Below, in pieces: positions 36,453-45,381 of a DNA stretch of 64,000 nt. The DNA comes from UBA6912 sp963792895 (GTDB lineage Bacteria; Actinomycetota; Acidimicrobiia; Spongiisociales; UBA5794), in the NCBI GenBank assembly GCA_963792895.1, contig CAWBYA010000007.1, positions 806,001 through 870,000 on the forward strand. The letters run 5' to 3'. Below the pieces are notes generated by a model, which saw nothing but the letters and a program-made list of their open reading frames with translations, was not told the origin of the DNA and searched no databases. Positions within the stretch are counted from its first letter, which is position 1, and the number at the start of each line of letters is the position of its first letter. Position numbers and translations under genes: made by a program.

Positions 36453-37234
36453 CGGTGCCATCCGTTGCCGAGCCGATGATCGACGTGATCGGCCGGCTCG
36501 TAGAACCGGCAGTCGGCGCAGTCGCGGCAATGGCCGGCGCAAGTCTCACCCCGACCCCTCCCGTGTTGGTGGAGATGATCGACCCGGCGGTCGCCGCGTC
36601 GTCCGTCATGGCGCGGGTACCGTTGACGGGCCCGGATGCCTCCGGCAGCGTGGTCGTCCTCGTCCCCGCCACCGGCCACAAACTGGATCCCATGCAGGTC
36701 GCAACCGCAATGGTCGGCAGCATCGCCAACGAGCTCACCGAGATCACCGGGCGCCAGTATCGCTCTGGCGCAGCCGAACAGGTCACGGGGCCGGTCCCCG
36801 CCGGCCCGGGCGACACGATTGCACGTTTCGAGGTCGGGACCGGGAGCGGCCCCCAGCTCCCGATCCACTGGATGGTCGAGGCCACGCTCGGGCTCGCTCT
36901 GGCAGGCGGAGGTCCGGTCACCTCAAGTCCTGCCGCGCAGCCGAGCGTGGCTCCGGCTGCGTTCCCCGAGCTCGCCGGCAACGTCGGGCCCGGGGCATCA
37001 CGTGACTTGACCCTGCTCTCGGATGTCCCCATGGACGTGACCGTCGAGCTGGGGCGTGCGGTCCTTCAAGTTCGCCAGCTGCTCGGCCTCCGAGAGGGCA
37101 GCATCGTCGAACTCGACCGGGACGCCGGCGCCGCCGTCGACGTCTTGGTGAATGGGACGCTGATCGCACGTGGCGATGTCGTGGTCATCGACGACGATCT
37201 CGGCGTGCGCATCACCGAGATCGTCCAGCGCTGA
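36449..37234 (+). CDS. fliN: flagellar motor switch protein FliN (FliY-like long form)
   Basis: 261 residues. The C-terminal SpoA domain (about 190-261) reads SDVPMDVTVELGRAVLQVRQLLGLREGSIVELDRDAGAAVDVLVNGTLIARGDVVVIDDDLGVRITEIV, typical of FliN. The N-terminal 150 residues resemble the CheC/FliY-type region but I do not see its phosphatase residues. Confidence 0.88.
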   Translation: MTVPSVAEPMIDVIGRLVEPAVGAVAAMAGASLTPTPPVLVEMIDPAVAASSVMARVPLTGPDASGSVVVLVPATGHKLDPMQVATAMVGSIANELTEITGRQYRSGAAEQVTGPVPAGPGDTIARFEVGTGSGPQLPIHWMVEATLGLALAGGGPVTSSPAAQPSVAPAAFPELAGNVGPGASRDLTLLSDVPMDVTVELGRAVLQVRQLLGLREGSIVELDRDAGAAVDVLVNGTLIARGDVVVIDDDLGVRITEIVQR

Positions 37235-37248
37235 CGAGGAGACGCGTG

Positions 37249-37668
37249 ATGGGCTCCGCATTCGATGCGATAGGCAGTGTTGTGCTGGGGCTGCTCCTCG
37301 TGATCGGCGCTCCCCTTGCCATCTGGTGGTGGACCCGTCGCAATCGAATGGGCTCGGCCCATCGCATCCGCATCACCGACAAGGCTGCACTCGGCAGGAA
37401 CACGTGGGTGGCGATCGTAGAGGTGGACGACAAACGGTTGCTCGTCGGTGCGGGTGAGCAGGGGGTTGCCCTGGTTTCCGAGCTCGATGCGCTCCCGCCT
37501 CCGCCCGAGGACGATGCGAGCTTCGCCGACCAACAACAAGGACGTCGTCCAAGGATTGGACCCGATCAGCGGCCAGGGATGGGCCTCTATCGCCGACTGC
37601 AGCACATGACGCTGCGCACGTCGGCGCGACCGCCCCTCCCGAGGCCGTTCGATGCGTCGCGTCGCTGA
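37249..37668 (+). CDS. fliO: flagellar export protein FliO
   Basis: 139 residues: one N-terminal membrane helix (about 6-27), then HRIRITDKAALGRNTWVAIVEVDDKRLLVGAGEQGVALVSEL, the FliO cytosolic domain. FliO helps assemble FliP. ATG at 37249 (a GTG at 37246 is adjacent), GAGGAG upstream; overlaps fliP by 17 bases. Confidence 0.85.
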   Translation: MGSAFDAIGSVVLGLLLVIGAPLAIWWWTRRNRMGSAHRIRITDKAALGRNTWVAIVEVDDKRLLVGAGEQGVALVSELDALPPPPEDDASFADQQQGRRPRIGPDQRPGMGLYRRLQHMTLRTSARPPLPRPFDASRR

Positions 37669-38529
37669 TTTCCTCCTCGTCGCCCTCGTCGCAGGGATGA
37701 TCCTCCTCGGTTCGGCCGCAGCCGGCGCGGCACAGGAGCCTGCGCCGTTCCCGCCGGGCGATCTCACCCCTGCAAGCGATCCCATTCCGGCCGTTGCAGT
37801 TGACGAGGAGACGATCCCCGCCCCGCTCGTTCAGGTGCCGGAGCCGGACCCGGTGCCCTCCGTCTCCATCACGGTCGATTCCGAGGACACCACGCTGAGC
37901 CGCACCGTCACCATCATCATCCTGCTGACGGTTGCCGCCGTTGCGCCTTCCATCCTGCTGCTCACGACGTCATTCACTCGGTTCGCCGTCGTGCTCGGCC
38001 TGACGCGCAACGCGATCGGCGTTCAGTCGATCCCCCCGGCGCAAGTCCTGCTGGGTCTGGCGCTGTTCCTGACCTTCTTCGTGATGGGGCCCGTTCTTGG
38101 CGCCGTCAATGAGCGAGCCGTTCAGCCGTTGCTCGACGGCGAGATCGATCAGCAGCAGGCAATCGATGCCGGCTTCCAGCCGCTCCGTGAGTTCATGCTC
38201 GCTCAGACTCGCCCGGAGGACCTCGAGATGTTCATGGCGATGGCTCAGGAAGACCGGCCGGCAGACGGCGGCAGATGTGTCGGCATCGCACGCTGATTCC
38301 CGCCTTCGTCATCTCGGAGCTTCGTGCCGCCTTCGTCATCGGGTTCATCATCTTCGTCCCGTTCCTCGTGATCGATCTCATCGTGTCTGCGGTCCTCATG
38401 TCGATGGGCATGGTGATGCTGCCACCCGTCTTCATCTCGCTTCCGCTCAAGCTGCTGCTCTTCGTGCTCGTCGACGGCTGGGCGCTGATCGTCGGATCCG
38501 TCGTCGAGTCCGTGCAGCGGGTGACGTGA
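37652..38529 (+). CDS. fliP: flagellar export gate protein FliP, two frameshifts
   Basis: Signal peptide (about 1-26), then LTTSFTRFAVVLGLTRNAIGVQSIPPAQVLLGLALFLTFFVM and, in another frame, TLIPAFVISELRAAFVIGFIIFVPFLVIDLIVSAVLMSMGMVMLPP, both unmistakable FliP. The halves join through PADAADVSAS if one base is dropped near 38267 and another near 38289. The two extra bases are only 22 apart. FliP is essential for export, so sequence error is likelier than decay. Confidence 0.9.
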
Positions 38530-38575
38530 TGGGCCCGGCAGTGCGACGTACCCCAACCAACCCTGGAGGCGCCGG

Positions 38576-38839
38576 GTGAGTGACGCTCAGGTGCTCGAGA
38601 TCATGGGCGGAGCGCTCGCGGTTGCCGCTCGGGTGTCTGGGCCGGTCTTGGCGGTTGCGCTCGTCATCGGCGTCGTGGTGTCGCTGCTGCAAACGGTGAC
38701 GCAGATCCAAGAGATGACGCTCACGTTCGTGCCCAAGCTCATGGGGGCGGGGCTGGTCATGATGGTGGCGGGCAAGTGGATGCTGCGAGAGCTCATCTCC
38801 TGGATCCAGTCGCTCTGGTCTTCGATCCCGGGGCTGTGA
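38576..38839 (+). CDS. fliQ: flagellar export gate protein FliQ
   Basis: 87 residues, two membrane helices, with ALVIGVVVSLLQTVTQIQEMTLTFVPKL, the family signature. GTG start at 38576; its stop overlaps the fliR ATG by one base. Confidence 0.93.
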   Translation: MSDAQVLEIMGGALAVAARVSGPVLAVALVIGVVVSLLQTVTQIQEMTLTFVPKLMGAGLVMMVAGKWMLRELISWIQSLWSSIPGL

Positions 38840-39608
38840 TGGATCTCGCCATCGATGCGGGCTGGGCGATCGGTCTCCTGCTCGCCATGATCCGCGTCGG
38901 CGGCATTCGTCGACGGCATCGCCGATCTTCGGGCGAAGCATCCCAGCCGCAGGCCGGCTCGGTCTCGTCACGGTGCTGGGCTTCACCTTTGCGGCGCCAG
39001 TCGGCGGCTCGCTCGACCTCGGGGCGCTCATCGTGGCTGCCGTCGTCAATGCGGCGGTTGGGATCGGCCTCGGTCTTCTCACGGGCCTCATCTTCTACCT
39101 CTTCACGGTGGCCGGTGCCCTGATCGACTTCACGTCCGGCCTCAGCTCGGCCGAGGTGTTCGACCCTCTGACGCAGTCTCGTTCGCCCGTGTTCGGCCGG
39201 TTCCTCAACCTCGGGGCGCTCACCCTCTTTCTCGTCCTCGGCGGTGATCGTCTGCTGGTGGCCGGCCTGGGCCGCAGCTTCCAGGCGATCGGGTTGACCG
39301 GATCGATCTCACCCGCAGGCGGTCTCGCCACGATGGCCGTCGATCTCGTGGGGCGTCTCATGATCGCCGCTGTCGAGCTGGCGATGCCCGCGCTCGCGGC
39401 ACTCTTCATCACTGAGGTGATCCTCGGTATCGCCGCGCGATTCGCCCCTCAAGCCAACGTCTTCCTGATCGGGTTTCCGGCCAAGCTCATCGCAGCATTC
39501 GCCAGCGTCGGCGCCGTTCTCCTGCTCATGCCCGACACCATGGACGGCGTCCTCGACATCGTCACCAGGACGTTCCGCGACGCGCTCACCGGCTTCGGCG
39601 CCGGATGA
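38839..39608 (+). CDS. fliR: flagellar export gate protein FliR, two frameshifts
   Basis: MDLAIDAGWAIGLLLAMIRVG is in one frame and GFTFAAPVGG through FIFSEVILG-like FITEVILGIAARFAPQANVFLIGFPAKL in another. Dropping one G near 38900 and one A near 38913 restores AFVAASPIFGRSIPAAGRLGLVTVL between them, a good FliR sequence. About 255 residues with six or more membrane helices when repaired. Confidence 0.9.
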
Positions 39609-39654
39609 CGACGCGGTGCCGGGTCGGCGAGCCCGCTGCATGCGGGGTGCGGCC

Positions 39655-39681
39655 TTAATCCGGGGGCGGGCACGCCGACAG
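39655..39681 (+). promoter_or_regulatory. sigma-28 promoter of flhB-flhA operon
   Basis: TTAA, 15 bases, GCCGACAG in the 145-base gap between fliR and flhB; both elements agree fully with the local consensus. Confidence 0.83.
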
Positions 39682-39753
39682 GCAGCGTGCGGCCGAAGGA
39701 ACGGCCTCTCTTCGCCATGGACCGGCGGCACGTGAAGGTGACCGGAGGCCAAG

Positions 39754-40803
39754 GTGAGCCGTTCCCAGGACCGGACTGAGAAGCCGACTGAGCGTCGCAA
39801 GCGAGAAGCCCGCCGAGAAGGCAGGGTGGCTCGCTCCGCTGAGGTCGGCGCTGCACTCTCGATGGTCGCCTTGCTCGTCGCCCTCCGGGTCGTCGGACCG
39901 GCGGTATCGGGAACCGTCGCACGCGCCGCCGGCACGCTGCTCGGTGGCGCCGGACGTGGGCTCGGAGGCGTCGACATCGGCGGCCAGGTCCTAGCGATGG
40001 TGCTCGTCGGCCTGCTCCCCTTCCTCGGCGTGACCGTGGCCCTGGCCATCGCCAGCGGCGTTGCCCAGGTCGGCTTCACGCTCGCTCCCGGCGCCGCCAA
40101 GCCCAAACTGTCGCACCTGTCTCTGAAGAAGGGCCTCAACCGCTTCAAACCGGCGACCATGTCGTGGGAGCTCATCCGGACCACCCTCAAGCTCGGCCTC
40201 CTCGCCGCCGTGGTCTGGTCGCCGCTGCGCGCGTGGATGAGCCGCCTCGGAGCGCCACTCGGGCTGTCGTCTGCCATCGGGTTCACGGGAGAGCAGGTGT
40301 GGCTGCTCACGGTGCGGGCGACGATCCTGGCGCTCGTCATCGCTGCGGCCGACTACGCCGTCGTGCGGCATCGCACCACCAAGGAGCAGAAGCTCACCAA
40401 GCAGGAGCTCAAAGAGGAGTACAAGAGCTCCGAGGGCGATCCGATCGTGCGGCAGGCGAGGCGACGCCGTGCCCTCGAGATGAGCCGCAACCGGATGATC
40501 ACCGAGGTGGCGCTGGCCGATGTGATCGTGACCAACCCGACGCGGCTCGCTGTGGCATTGCGCTACGCCCCTGGTGAGCCGGCACCTCGAGTGATCGCCA
40601 AGGGAGCCAACAAGCTGGCGGCCCGCATCAGGGCTGAGGCGTATCGCAATGGCATCACCGTCTTCGAGGACAAGCCGCTGGCACGGGCGCTGTACCGCAG
40701 GGTGAAAGTCGGGCGGTATGTGCCGACGGCCCTGTTCGAAGCGGTTGCGACGGTGCTCGCCGTTGCCTACCGCAGACGTGGCACTCGCAGGAGGGCGGCA
40801 TGA
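39754..40803 (+). CDS. flhB: flagellar export switch protein FlhB
   Basis: 349 residues. DRTEKPTERRKREARREGRVARS at the N-terminus, four membrane helices, and the cytosolic domain with KEEYKSSEGDPIVRQARRRRA. The autocleavage site reads N261-P262-T263-R264 instead of the usual NPTH. The rest (NPTRLAVALRY, ARAIY-like LARALYRRVKVGRYVP) is normal. GTG start behind GGAGG; overlaps flhA by four bases. Confidence 0.94.
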   Translation: MSRSQDRTEKPTERRKREARREGRVARSAEVGAALSMVALLVALRVVGPAVSGTVARAAGTLLGGAGRGLGGVDIGGQVLAMVLVGLLPFLGVTVALAIASGVAQVGFTLAPGAAKPKLSHLSLKKGLNRFKPATMSWELIRTTLKLGLLAAVVWSPLRAWMSRLGAPLGLSSAIGFTGEQVWLLTVRATILALVIAAADYAVVRHRTTKEQKLTKQELKEEYKSSEGDPIVRQARRRRALEMSRNRMITEVALADVIVTNPTRLAVALRYAPGEPAPRVIAKGANKLAARIRAEAYRNGITVFEDKPLARALYRRVKVGRYVPTALFEAVATVLAVAYRRRGTRRRAA

Positions 40804-42847
40804 AGCGCTCGTCGCTCGTCGTGCCGCTCGGGCTGATCGGCATCACCATGATGATGGTGGTGCCGGTGTCACCGCGTGTGCTCGACATGCTGCTCGCCGC
40901 CAACATCACGCTCGGTGTCGTCGTGCTGTTGAGCGTCATCTTGATCTCCGACAGCCTGGACCTGTCCGTGTTCCCGGCGATGCTGCTCATGACGACACTG
41001 GCGCGGCTTGCGCTGAACGTGTCTTCGACCCGGCTCATCCTGCTCGACGCCGACGCCGGAAAGGTCATCGAGACGTTTGGCGGCTTCGTGATCGGCAACT
41101 CGGTGGTCGTCGGCCTCGTGGTGTTCTTCATCCTGATCGTCATCCAGTTCGTCGTGATCACGAACGGCGCAACCCGGGTCGCCGAGGTTGCGGCGCGCTT
41201 CACCCTCGATGCGATGCCCGGCAAGCAGATGGCCATCGACGCCGACTTGGGTGCAGGCCTCATCGACGAGCGCGAGGCCAAAGCGGCGCGCCGCCGCATC
41301 GCCAAGGAGGCGGACTTCTACGGGGCGATGGACGGTGCGTCGAAGTTCGTCAAGGGCGACGCCATCGCCTCGATCATCATCGTTGCGATCAACCTCATCG
41401 GCGGATTCGTCGTGGGTATGGGCTCGCTGGGGATGTCGTTCTCCGATGCGGTGAACACCTTCTCGCTGCTGTCGGTCGGCGACGGCCTCGTCAGCCAGAT
41501 CCCCGCCCTGATGATCTCGATCTCGACCGGTCTGCTGGTGACCCGAGTTGGCAGCGACGAGAACATGGGTTCCGAGCTGGGCGACGCAGCTGTTGAGCGG
41601 CACCAGGGCCCTCCGGCTCGCCAGCTTGGCGATAGGCGGCCTCGGGTTGCTCCCCGGCCTCCCCAAGCTCCCATTTCTCGGGCTCGCCGCGCTCCTGTTC
41701 GCTGCGAGCGTCCGCAGCGCCGACATCCGCGACGACGCCGCCGGTGAGGCGAGCGACGAGCCGGTCATCTCCGCCGACCCAGACGAGCCGGAGGCCCTGG
41801 TGGGGGAGATGCGGGTCGAGCCGCTCGAGCTTCACCTGGCCTACGACATCCTCGACCTCATCGATCCGGCCAAGAGCGGCGACCTGCTCGACCGGGTCCG
41901 GTCGCTACGGAGGCAGATCGCAATGGAGCTCGGCCTGGTGATGCCGTTCGTGCGCACCCGGGACGACGTCACCCTTCCTCCCGCCACCGTACAGCATCGT
42001 GCTGCGTGGTACCGAAGTGGGACGCGGCACCGCCCCGATCGATCAGGTGCTCGCCCTGCCGGTCGGCGATGGTGAGGAGCTGCGCGGCCTTGGTGGCGTC
42101 GATACCGTCGAGCCGGTGTTCGGGCTGAGGGCGTATTGGGTGCCGGATGGGGCCAGGGCAGCAGCCTCGGCGACCGGCGCGACCGTTGTCGACCGCTCCT
42201 CCGTCATCGTCACCCACCTCGCCGAGATCGTCCGCAGCAACGCAGCTTCCCTGCTGTCGCGCCAAGATGTGCAGACACTCATCGACGGAATGCGGTACGA
42301 AGAGCCCATTCTGGCCAACGAGGTCGGGAGCGAAACGTTGCCACTCGGCCTCCTCCACGCCATCTTGCGCAAGCTGCTCGATGAGCGAGTGTCTATCCGC
42401 GACATGGGCTCCATCGTCGAGGCCGTCTCGAGTCGGACCGCCGAGACACGCTCCGTCGAGCAGCTCGCCGCCTCCGCACGAGTCGCCGTTGGCCGCGCCA
42501 TCGTGGGGTCGATCGCTCCCGAAGGCTCGCTTTCGGTGGTCACCCTGGAACCGGGCCTCGAGGCATCGATGCACGAGGGGCTGCGTCCAGTCGACGGAAC
42601 GACGTTCTTGGTCGTGGATCCACACGTGCTCGACGTCGTCCGCCGTGAGGCGGAGCAGGCGATGGCAGAAGCGGCCCGGCGGCGCAAACCCATCGTCCTG
42701 GTCGTCAGCCAGCAGCTTCGCGGGCCACTACAGAAGACCATGCGGGGCGCCGGGCTCGACCTGCCCGTGCTCGCCTACCCGGAGCTCACCCAAGACTTGG
42801 AGCTCGAACCCATCGGAGTGATTGGAGCCGCCCTTGCGCAAGCGTGA
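40800..42847 (+). CDS. flhA: flagellar export gate protein FlhA, two frameshifts
   Basis: The first segment has seven or so membrane helices and the FHIPEP-family loop LARLALNVSSTRLILLDADAGKVIETFGGFVIGN and KGDAIASIIIVAINLIGGF. The frame changes near 41582 (MGSELG to TQLLSG) and near 41989 (PPATY to SIVLRGTEVGRG), each by one extra base. The last segment is the cytosolic domain with GLRAYWVP and LPLGLLHAILRKLLDERVSIRDM. Repaired length is about 681 residues. Confidence 0.92.
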
Positions 42848-42848
42848 G

Positions 42849-43982
42849 ATGGTAGATCTGGACGAGCCGACGATGCCCGACGCCGGATGGCGGGCAGACG
42901 AAACGGTTGAGATCGAGGCAGACACCGTTGCCGACGCAATGGCACGGGTCGCTGCCGAGATCGGTGAAGACGCCCAGATCGTCGACGCCCGCAAATCGGT
43001 GAGGGGTGGCATCGGCGGCTTCTTCGCCAAGGAGCGGGTCGTGCTGACCGTCCGGACCCCGGCGCCAGACCTCTCCTCGATCCTCGACCGCATGAGTCGC
43101 GAGATCGATGCCGAGGAGACAGAGTTCGGTGCGGTGCTCCGCCGGCAGCTCGCGGGCCGTGATGCGCCCAGCCCGGCTCGAGCAGCAGCCCCACCTGCAC
43201 CGAATCCGCCCCCCGCGCACCTCGCACCTACGGCGCCGACGGGCACGATCGTCGCTTCCGAGGACGACGGCTACACGCTGGTGGCCATGGAGGAGGCTGC
43301 CCCGCAGCCCGTGTCCGAGGCGATCCCTTCCCCGGTGTTCGACACCTCTCCGCCGTTCCCCAACGCACCCGAGGGGCGTTCGCCTGTCGTCCAGCCTTCA
43401 GATGCGCCGCCATGGCGGGTGATGGAGATGGCGGATGGTGTCGCATGGGGCGTGACGGAGCTCGTGCGGCGTGGCCTCCCCGAGCGCATCGTTGCGGCCG
43501 TGGCCGACCTCGACCCTCGCGACGACCTGGGATGGATCAACGGCATCGCCGCAGCGGTTGCGCCGCTGTGCGGCGGGCCGCTCGACCTCGACGGTGTCGT
43601 CGTGGGCGCCGAAGCTGGGCGTGTGGCGGCCCTCATCGATGCGCCGATGGTCGAGCCGGAGGGCATGGCGCCCTATGCAGGCGGGTTCTGGAGCCCGCTG
43701 GCGGGAACGTACGAGGAGCAGAAGTGGCTCGACTACGTGCTCGCCGGCCGCCCCCTGCACGTCGTCATCGACGACACGGGCGCCTGGGGCGACCTGCTCG
43801 TCGCCGACCCGAGCGTTGTCAGCTGGGTAGGTGAGGGCGGGGTCGCGTCGGCGCTCCACCTCGCAGCGACGCTCGGCGCCAGGCTTGGTTTTGCGCCGCT
43901 CGACGGCGACGCCGATCGGCTTGTGCGGGTGTCGCCCATCGACGTGGCCCTTTCCGTTCGCAGGCTCATGAGGAGGCGCTGA
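42849..43982 (+). CDS. FlhF-like protein lacking a P-loop
   Basis: 377 residues directly after flhA, the usual flhF place. The N-terminus (about 10-60) reads ADTVADAMARVAAEIGEDAQIVDARKSVRGGIGGFFAKE, like the FlhF B-domain start (AMxxVxxELGxDAxIL). A Pro/Ala-rich linker (about 100-185) follows. The C-terminal domain aligns in position with the SRP-type GTPase, but where GPTGVGKTT should be there is GVVVGAEAGRVAALIDAP, with no lysine. It may be a degenerate FlhF that still marks flagellar position. The ATG at 42849 is chosen; the frame is open from a TTG at 42822. Confidence 0.6.
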   Translation: MVDLDEPTMPDAGWRADETVEIEADTVADAMARVAAEIGEDAQIVDARKSVRGGIGGFFAKERVVLTVRTPAPDLSSILDRMSREIDAEETEFGAVLRRQLAGRDAPSPARAAAPPAPNPPPAHLAPTAPTGTIVASEDDGYTLVAMEEAAPQPVSEAIPSPVFDTSPPFPNAPEGRSPVVQPSDAPPWRVMEMADGVAWGVTELVRRGLPERIVAAVADLDPRDDLGWINGIAAAVAPLCGGPLDLDGVVVGAEAGRVAALIDAPMVEPEGMAPYAGGFWSPLAGTYEEQKWLDYVLAGRPLHVVIDDTGAWGDLLVADPSVVSWVGEGGVASALHLAATLGARLGFAPLDGDADRLVRVSPIDVALSVRRLMRRR

Positions 43983-44209
43983 TGCGAAACCCGGTCAACC
44001 GCATCGTGTCGATGCTCGGGCTGGTGATGGTCGGTGTGGTTGCGTTCCAACTCGCCACCGGCTCGCTGGGAATCGAGGATGCGGCGATCCGCGCCGGCAT
44101 CACCCTCGGAGCCGCGATGGTGGTTCGCCGAATGGGAACAGCCGGGATGTCACTCCTCGCCGACTCCATGGACCGCGAAGCCGAGAGAGCCTCTGCGACC
44201 GACCGGTAA
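43982..44209 (+). CDS. small membrane protein at the end of the flhBA operon
   Basis: 75 residues: MRNPVNRIVSMLGLVMVGVVAFQLATGSLGIEDAAIRAGITLGAAMVVRRM has two hydrophobic segments and a charged tail. The ATG overlaps the preceding stop by one base, so it is co-translated with the FlhF-like gene. No family recognised. Confidence 0.65.
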   Translation: MRNPVNRIVSMLGLVMVGVVAFQLATGSLGIEDAAIRAGITLGAAMVVRRMGTAGMSLLADSMDREAERASATDR

Positions 44210-44362
44210 CCGGTTCTCGGCTCGACTGCCGGTCTTCCCGGGCTGCCGGGTAACGTCGGTGACGTCGCTCCGGGCCGCATACCCGTCTTCAGTGGCACTT
44301 CGGGCCCTTCTTGCCTCGCCGGTCCGATGCGACACGGGGGGCCGAGGAGGTGGCCTCTTGCT

Positions 44363-44990
44363 GTGAGCGTGAAGAGCGCCCATCGTCGGACAGAAGGGCG
44401 CGACCTGGTGCGGCTGTGGGCGCCGGGAGTTCCGTACGTTGCGATGTTCGTCGGCCTTCATGTCCTCTCGAGTGGGTGGGCGAGCATCTTGCTCTACCAC
44501 GCCGGCATCATTGCGGTCCTCGTAGTGAGTCACACGTCACCGAGGTTCCGACTGCGCGGCGCCGGCTGCAGACTGGCGCTGCTCGTATTCGTGATTGGCG
44601 GTGCGCTGTCCGGACCGTTCGTCTGCGTCCTCTGGCCGCTCATCGGTCGGGGCGCTGGGGACCTCGCGGCACGCCTGCATCGGATTGTCCGGTGTCGGCT
44701 GGTGGTTGTTCACGGTCTCCACGGTGAACCCCGTGCTCGAGGAGTCGTTCTGGCGGCACTACCTCAGGAGCGACCGGCGCGGGGTAGTCGGTGCCGACGT
44801 CTGGTTCGGGAGCTACCACGCCCTCGTGCTGGTCGAATTCGTGGATGCACCATGGGATGCCCTGCCGGCTCAGGAGAACCCAGTCGGTACTCGGCGCGCT
44901 CCGTCGGTCTCCCCAGCGCTCGTATCCAACTCGTTGCTTCGTCGAGGGCTCTGCGTCGTGGCTCTGCGAAGACGCCCCGCGAGGCAGGAC
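44363..44990 (+). pseudogene. CPBP-family intramembrane protease remnant, frameshifted
   Basis: From a GTG at 44363 one frame encodes membrane segments (VPYVAMFVGLHVLSSGWASILL, LALLVFVIGGALSGPFVCVLW). After a +1 shift near 44670-44690 the next frame gives VNPVLEESFWRHYL and WFGSYHALVLVEFV, the EExxxR and FxxxH motifs of CPBP/CAAX-type proteases. Beyond FVDAPWDALP the similarity breaks into further frames. It may be a decayed gene or a gene with several sequence errors. Confidence 0.5.
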
Positions 44991-45381
44991 ACAGATCATC
45001 TACTGTCGCGCAATGGTGACGGACGACGCACCGGTTGCAGTTGTCTCCTTCAAGACAAGCACCCCAAGTTCCCCAACCACTCCACGTTCTACCGACTCTT
45101 CGACGACGAGACCTTTGAGGCACATCGAGCCCTCGGGTGCTTCTCGGCCGGCCGCGTTCGGGATCACATCATGTTGCACACACCCGAGACATCACGGCGG
45201 AACCGGGTCGAGGAGCGGAGATCGATGGTGGTTGTGGGTGATTCAGAGAGGCATGGGCGGCGCCGTCGACGCTCGCCATCAAGCCCTACCTGCTGCCAGC
45301 AGCCGGCGGCTCCGCCCATGTTGCCTCATCCCTACCAAACATCCCCTACCAGGAGATCTCGTTGCGACCCGCGTCGACGGG
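44991..45381. other. region with gene remnants, no intact gene
   Basis: One frame at about 45048-45150 encodes KHPKFPNHSTFYRLFDDETFEAHRALG, reminiscent of the C-terminal FPHxSTxDQxFDxxxFExYRxLG motif of patatin-like phospholipases, but no catalytic part is present. Further right lie a distant inverted repeat (CATGGGCGG / CCGCCCATG, about 45252-45323) and two CCCTACCA motifs (45331-45353). Confidence 0.35.

Noticed and set aside
38260..38295. Programmed ribosomal frameshifting in fliP, fliR and flhA
   Set aside because: No slippery heptamer or downstream pseudoknot was seen, two shifts occur within 30 bases, and unrelated genes outside the flagellar locus show the same +1 insertions.
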